Assembly (NCBI GenBank): GCA_017860275.1
Contig: JAFNAQ010000004.1
Coordinates: forward strand, 1 to 64,000
Direction of reading: 5' to 3'
Length of the DNA stretch: 64,000 nt
DNA from: Bacteroidota bacterium
Lineage (GTDB): Bacteria; Bacteroidota; Bacteroidia; Bacteroidales; P3
The position numbers and the translations under genes were made by a program. Of the stretch, positions 59,906 through 64,000 are shown one piece after another. Numbering within the stretch: position 1 is the stretch's first letter; each line of letters opens with the position of its first letter. Below the pieces are notes generated by a model. That model had not been told where the DNA came from. It saw only the letters and a list, made by a program, of their open reading frames with translations, and searched no databases.

Positions 59906-61279
59906 TTATAATCTTTCTAATTTTACTGTGAAGTGACGCATTAGTTCTGCTTCTTCTGCTATCTTTACTCCTCTTTTTATTGAGTCTGCTCTGTCTTTAC
60001 AGTTCTTTAGGGCTGCTGCGATTACATCCATATGGTTGTTTGTGTAAACACGGCGTGGGATTGCTAGACGTACTAGGTCTAATCCTCCGAAACGGTTTTC
60101 TCTTGTTACTGGGTCTCTGTCTGCTAAGATATATCCTATCTCACATCCACGTATTCCTGCTTCAAGGTATAGTTCTACTGTTAGTGTTTGTGCTGGGAAT
60201 TCTTCTTTTGGTACGTTTGGAAATACTGAGTGTGCGTCAACATAGATTCCATGACCACCTGCAGGACGTTGGTATGCTATTCCATACTCGTCTAGTTTAG
60301 ATGCTAGGTATTCTACTTGTTTGATACGTGTTTCCAACATTTCGAATTCTGTATTTTCGTCAAGACCTACTGCTAGTGCATTCATGTCTCTTCCGTTCAT
60401 TCCTCCATATGTTAGGTAGCCTTCGAAAACTATACAGAAGTTCTTTGCTCCGTCAAACCAATCTTTCTTGCGAGTTGCGATAAATCCTCCCATGTTTACG
60501 ATTGCATCTTTCTTTGCACTCATTGTCATGCCGTCTGCGTAAGAGAACATTTCTTTTACGATTTCTTTTATGGTTTTATCTTCGTATCCTTTTTCACGAA
60601 CCTTGATAAAGTATGCGTTTTCTGCAAAACGTGCTGAGTCGAAAAGTACTGGTTTGTTGTATTTGTCAGCAATTTCACGAACTTCTCTAAGGTTTTGCAT
60701 GCTTACAGGTTGTCCACCAGAGGTATTGTTAGTGATTGTTACGATGATAAATGGAATTTTATCTGCGTGTTCTTCAAGAGCTTTTTCAAGTTTCTTTGGG
60801 TCAACGTTTCCTTTGAAAGGGATTTCAAGTTGAGTTTGTTTAGCCTCTTCGATAGTGCAGTCTAGTGCGATTGCTTTACGACTTTCGATATGACCTTTTG
60901 TTGTATCGAAATGAGAGTTACCAGGGATTATATCGCCAGGCTTAACAAGGTAAGAGAATAACACGTTTTCTGCTGCACGACCTTGGTGTGTAGGGATAAC
61001 GTACTCGAAACCTGTGATATTTTTGATTGCGTTCTTTAGGTTGTGGAAAGATGATGCACCTGCATAGCTTTCGTCACCCATCATCATTGCAGCCCATTGT
61101 CCTTGAGACATTGAACCTGTACCTGAGTCTGTTAATAAGTCGATATATACTTTATCTGCTGATAATTGAAATACGTTGTAGTTAGCCTCTTTTAACCATT
61201 GTTCTCTTTCTTTGCGAGTACTTTTGCGGATAGGCTCAACCATTTTAATTTTCCATGATTCTGCGAATGGTAATTCCAT
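59906..61279 (-). CDS. tnaA: Tryptophanase
   Basis: 457 residues. PLP-dependent lyase converting tryptophan to indole, pyruvate and ammonia. The start MELPFAESWKIKMVEPIRK and the blocks LLTDSGTGSMSQGQWAAMMMGDE, IPTHQGRAAENVLF and the PLP Lys in SAKKDAIVNMGGF (about 255) are diagnostic, close to E. coli TnaA. Tyrosine phenol-lyase is the nearest relative but tends to differ around the active site; tryptophanase is preferred. It has a canonical promoter (61466-61496) and a leader of nearly 190 nt with two stem-loops; no adjacent transporter. Confidence 0.92.
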   Translation of the reverse strand: MELPFAESWKIKMVEPIRKSTRKEREQWLKEANYNVFQLSADKVYIDLLTDSGTGSMSQGQWAAMMMGDESYAGASSFHNLKNAIKNITGFEYVIPTHQGRAAENVLFSYLVKPGDIIPGNSHFDTTKGHIESRKAIALDCTIEEAKQTQLEIPFKGNVDPKKLEKALEEHADKIPFIIVTITNNTSGGQPVSMQNLREVREIADKYNKPVLFDSARFAENAYFIKVREKGYEDKTIKEIVKEMFSYADGMTMSAKKDAIVNMGGFIATRKKDWFDGAKNFCIVFEGYLTYGGMNGRDMNALAVGLDENTEFEMLETRIKQVEYLASKLDEYGIAYQRPAGGHGIYVDAHSVFPNVPKEEFPAQTLTVELYLEAGIRGCEIGYILADRDPVTRENRFGGLDLVRLAIPRRVYTNNHMDVIAAALKNCKDRADSIKRGVKIAEEAELMRHFTVKLERL

Positions 61280-61336
61280 AATATTTTTATTTTAAATTGT
61301 TTGTGATAAAAAATGATTTAATTTATACTATTACAA

Positions 61337-61405
61337 TGTTTGATTAAGAATAAATCAAACAGGGTTTAGAATACAAAATTATCCCTATCCTTTATGTTTA
61401 TAAAG
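61337..61405 (-). promoter_or_regulatory. tnaA leader stem-loops
   Basis: Two stems in the untranslated leader: TGTTTGATT / AATCAAACA (61337-61361) and CCTTTAT / ATAAAGG (61389-61405). Neither is followed by a T run. A 27-codon minus-strand frame (61449-61366) lies in the leader but contains no Trp codon and so does not look like TnaC. Confidence 0.4.
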
Positions 61406-61465
61406 GTTCTTGAGAAATAGGAAATATGTATTCTTGTTTGTAATATCATATCATTATGGAAAGTG

Positions 61466-61496
61466 CAAAGGTAGTGAATATATTTTTTGGGCACAA
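61466..61496 (-). promoter_or_regulatory. Promoter of tnaA
   Basis: Minus-strand TACCTTTG (61473-61466) with a TTTTG about 19-20 bp upstream near 61493-61497. Canonical Bacteroidota promoter; 187 bp from the ATG, leaving a long leader. It lies back to back with the promoter of the M64 gene. Confidence 0.6.
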
Positions 61497-61520
61497 AATA
61501 TAAAACCAAATAAAATTCAT

Positions 61521-61528
61521 TACCTTTG
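61521..61528 (+). promoter_or_regulatory. -7 box for the M64 peptidase gene
   Basis: TACCTTTG, exact TAnnTTTG match, 26 bp before the ATG. Confidence 0.55.
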
Positions 61529-61554
61529 CTTTCTAACTTAAGAAGATTGTACGA

Positions 61555-62820
61555 ATGAAAAGATTTTTTAGTTTCATTATAGTTCTGATTCCTTATGTTT
61601 TAAGTGCTCAGAATATTAATTTTAGTGATTATTTTGATAACAAGACAGTCAATTTGGAATGTTATCACTCTGGTAGATTTGCCTTAGAATATTATACTAT
61701 CGACAATTCTTATATATCTGGGGAGTGGGCAGGCACAAGAACAAAGCTATTAGATAATAATGATTTTGGTCAGCATAAGGTAGAGGTCTTAGATGCCAAT
61801 ACTAAGAAGCTACTTTATTCTCGTACCTATTCTTCTTTGTTTGAAGAATGGTCAACAACTTCAGAAGGCAAGACTAGTTGCGGAAATTTTGAAGAAGTGA
61901 TCAGAATACCTCTTCCAAAGTCTAAGGTTATTATTGGTTTTAATTCTAGGGATAGTCTAGGCGCTTGGAAGAAGATTGCGGATATTGAGTGGGATATGTC
62001 AATGATTATTGATGATAATTCGACTCAAACAAGGACGCATTATGCCTTGCATGAGAATGGAAATATTAAAAACAGATTAGATATTCTTATTATTCCAGCA
62101 GGTTATTCAACTGAGGATTCCCTTAAGATGAGAAAAGACCTAAAAATGTTCTCAGAGTTTATCTTCTCAAAACCTCCTTTCTCAAAGGCAAAGGATAAGA
62201 TTAATGTTTGGGGAATAGAGTATTTCTCAGAAGAGTCAGGAATACCTGGACTAAAAGATTCTAAGCTAAACCCTAATACAGAACTTGGTGTAAGTTATAA
62301 TACACTCGGTTCTCCAAGATATATAATGACAAGAAACCTTATGAACCTACATAGAATCATTAAGGATATTCCATATGAACAGATTATTATTATGTGTAAT
62401 AGCGAGGTGTATGGAGGAGGAGGAATATATAATTTCTACGCAACCTCTTATGTTAATCCAAAGAATTCCTTTGTAGTAGTTCATGAGTTTGGACATAGCT
62501 TTGCAGCCTTAGGAGATGAATATGCACAAAACGATTCGGATGTTCAGGGAGCAACAGAAAACATTGAGCCTTGGCAAGTAAATGTAACTGCATTAAAAGA
62601 CTTTTCGAAGAAATGGGGAAATATGATGGAAAAGACAACTCCTATTCCAACTCCAGTAACAGAGGAGTATAAGGAAAAGATTGGAGTTTTTGAAGGGGCA
62701 GCCTATAAGGCAAAGGGATTATATCGCCCTTACCAAGATTGCTTAATGAGATCGGATAAGCCATTCTGCCCTGTTTGCACAAGGGCAATAAACAATATGA
62801 TAGATTTTTACACAGAATAA
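61555..62820 (+). CDS. Secreted M64-family (IgA peptidase-like) metallopeptidase
   Basis: 421 residues. Signal peptide 1-19 (MKRFFSFIIVLIPYVLSAQ). The zinc motif HEFGHSFAALGDEY begins near residue 309: HExxH with a following Gly-Asp-Glu, as in the M64 family, which was named for an IgA-cleaving enzyme of Clostridium ramosum. Upstream LDILIIPAGYSTEDS and FSKPPFSKAKDKINVW are also family-typical, as is the Cys-rich tail CLMRSDKPFCPVCTRAI. Cleavage of IgA is not implied for this member. polA starts 9 bp later. Confidence 0.88.
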   Translation: MKRFFSFIIVLIPYVLSAQNINFSDYFDNKTVNLECYHSGRFALEYYTIDNSYISGEWAGTRTKLLDNNDFGQHKVEVLDANTKKLLYSRTYSSLFEEWSTTSEGKTSCGNFEEVIRIPLPKSKVIIGFNSRDSLGAWKKIADIEWDMSMIIDDNSTQTRTHYALHENGNIKNRLDILIIPAGYSTEDSLKMRKDLKMFSEFIFSKPPFSKAKDKINVWGIEYFSEESGIPGLKDSKLNPNTELGVSYNTLGSPRYIMTRNLMNLHRIIKDIPYEQIIIMCNSEVYGGGGIYNFYATSYVNPKNSFVVVHEFGHSFAALGDEYAQNDSDVQGATENIEPWQVNVTALKDFSKKWGNMMEKTTPIPTPVTEEYKEKIGVFEGAAYKAKGLYRPYQDCLMRSDKPFCPVCTRAINNMIDFYTE

Positions 62821-62829
62821 AATAAATAA

Positions 62830-64000
62830 ATGGAAGATAAGAGACTATTCCTTATTGATGCAATGGCATTGATATTTCGTTCCTACTATGCCTTAAATAA
62901 AAACCCTAGAATAAACTCCAAGGGATTAAACACCTCGGCAGTACTTGGATTTGCAAATACACTTTTAGATATAATAAAACAACATAAGCCAACACATCTA
63001 GGAGTTGCCTTTGATCTTCATGGTCCAACGGTTCGACATGAGCAGTTCGAAGACTATAAGGCAAATCGTCAAGAGACTCCAGAGGATATTCTAATCTCTA
63101 TACCAATTATCAAAGAGTTGGTACAGGCTATGAATATTCCTATGCTTGCGGTTCAAGGCTATGAGGCAGATGATGTAATTGGTACTCTTTCAAAGAAGGC
63201 AGCAAGGGCAGGCTATACAGTATATATGGTTACTCCTGATAAGGATTATGCTCAGCTTGTGGAAGAGAATATCATAATGTATAAGCTTGGTAGAATGGGA
63301 GGCAAGGATGAGATGTTGGGAGTTAAGGAAGTGATTGAGAAGTTTGAGATAAAAAGACCTGAGCAGGTAATAGATATACTTGGTCTCTGGGGAGATTCTT
63401 CCGATAATATTCCAGGCGTGCCAAGTATTGGGGAGAAGAAGGCTAAACAATTAATGCAGCAGTTCGATAGCATTGAGGAGATACTTGAAAATACAGATAA
63501 GATAGAGAGTAATTCGATTCGTAAGGCAATAGAGGAAAACAAGGATAAGGCAATACTCTCAAAGCAGCTTGCAACAATAATCCTCGATGTACCAATAGAG
63601 TTTGAGGAAGAAAAGCTAAACCTTGAGCATCCTAATATTGAGCATTGCAAGAAACTATTTGCAGAGCTTGAGTTTAAAACCTTTGAAAATCGTTTCTTCA
63701 AAGAGTTTTTATTTCTAACAGAGTCTAACCCAATTGGGGCAAAGAAAAATATCGCAGATGATTCTCAATTAGATTTATTTGGCGAGCCTATTTCTTCTTC
63801 AGATAATCAAATTTCGTATTCTTCCTATGATACAATTTCTACCATAGAGCATAAATATTTATTTATTGATAGCCCTGAAACAAGAGAGGAGTTATTTTCG
63901 AAGATTAAGGAGAGGGGATATTTTGCTTATGATTGCGAGACAACAGGTCTTGAAATGGACTGCGAGATAATTGGACTTTCATTCTCTGTTGAAGATAATA
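62830..64000 (+). CDS. polA: DNA polymerase I, N-terminal part
   Basis: 390 codons visible, open at the right edge. The 5'-3' exonuclease domain covers about 1-290: LFLIDAMALIFRSYYAL, FDLHGPTVRHEQF, YEADDVIGTL, PDKDYAQLV, WGDSSDNIPGVPSIGEKKA. A linker holds a consensus clamp-binding motif QLDLFGE near 312. A 3'-5' exonuclease domain then begins with YDCETTGLEMD near 373, where Asp and Glu are metal ligands, so proofreading is probably retained. Functions in Okazaki fragment processing and repair. Confidence 0.95.
   Translation, partial: MEDKRLFLIDAMALIFRSYYALNKNPRINSKGLNTSAVLGFANTLLDIIKQHKPTHLGVAFDLHGPTVRHEQFEDYKANRQETPEDILISIPIIKELVQAMNIPMLAVQGYEADDVIGTLSKKAARAGYTVYMVTPDKDYAQLVEENIIMYKLGRMGGKDEMLGVKEVIEKFEIKRPEQVIDILGLWGDSSDNIPGVPSIGEKKAKQLMQQFDSIEEILENTDKIESNSIRKAIEENKDKAILSKQLATIILDVPIEFEEEKLNLEHPNIEHCKKLFAELEFKTFENRFFKEFLFLTESNPIGAKKNIADDSQLDLFGEPISSSDNQISYSSYDTISTIEHKYLFIDSPETREELFSKIKERGYFAYDCETTGLEMDCEIIGLSFSVEDN

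Noticed and set aside
61366-61449. 27-codon frame in the tnaA leader as a TnaC peptide
   Set aside because: No Trp codon and no TnaC-like ending; only position suggests it.

Overview
The window is a low-G+C chromosomal segment from a Bacteroidota bacterium, most likely of the order Bacteroidales; I cannot name a genus. Supporting signs are the -7 promoter boxes of the form TAnnTTTG in front of many genes, a tmRNA whose tag reads GESNFALAA, an HU/IHF-like small DNA-binding protein, a complete set of dihydroceramide (sphingolipid) genes, an UpxY-type NusG paralogue, tryptophanase, an M64 peptidase and a DUF4175 giant protein. No rRNA, prophage, transposase or CRISPR array was seen.

Layout. 0.9-6 kb: HU-like protein, ispG, and a large FAD/Fe-S D-2-hydroxyacid dehydrogenase. 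6-12.3 kb: a tightly packed surface-glycan run (sugar-nucleotide 4,6-dehydratase, acyltransferase, three GT4 glycosyltransferases). 12.8-15.8 kb: outer-membrane barrel, MarC, and an AspT-type transporter. 15.9-23.2 kb: a carotenoid operon (crtB, idi, CruF-like hydratase, PlsC-like acyltransferase, GT2, photolyase, TPR protein, crtI) that predicts a hydroxylated, glycosylated and acylated carotenoid made alongside a light-dependent DNA repair enzyme. 23.4-25.5 kb: two small lipoprotein cassettes with the same 119-bp leader, then tmRNA. 25.6-28.7 kb: copper ATPase copA, an AraC regulator with an HMA-like domain, and tRNA-Asp. 28.9-33.5 kb: dnaE and queG. 33.7-41.1 kb: sppA, a NusG paralogue, hutU, an M28 peptidase and nadA, all on the minus strand. 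41.1-41.6 kb: an AT-rich gap with six exact TTATCAACA words, the best oriC candidate here. 41.6-53.9 kb: an all-plus run with rpiB, a LutB-like protein, deoC, the ceramide genes (spt, bcerS-like, cerR-like), DUF4175, ybeY and mnmG. 53.9-64 kb: small envelope proteins, trhP-like U32 peptidase, PHP phosphatase, mnmD, tnaA, M64 peptidase and the start of polA.

The most unusual signal is intergenic. At seven or more separate places there are arrays of near-palindromic 15- or 16-bp words separated by exactly 6 bp, giving a rigid 21- or 22-bp period (two helical turns). Each locus uses its own word, and several arrays are closed by an outer inverted repeat. Three of these arrays sit at the end of a roughly 360-400 bp dispersed repeat (two direct copies, one inverted) that contains a stem with compensating changes. 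I know of no described element class that matches this 15+6 rule.

Genes acting together: mnmG, mnmD, trhP-like and queG all modify the tRNA wobble base; spt, bcerS-like and cerR-like make dihydroceramide; rpiB, the LutB-like protein and deoC look like a pentose/deoxyribose module with an associated Fe-S redox protein.
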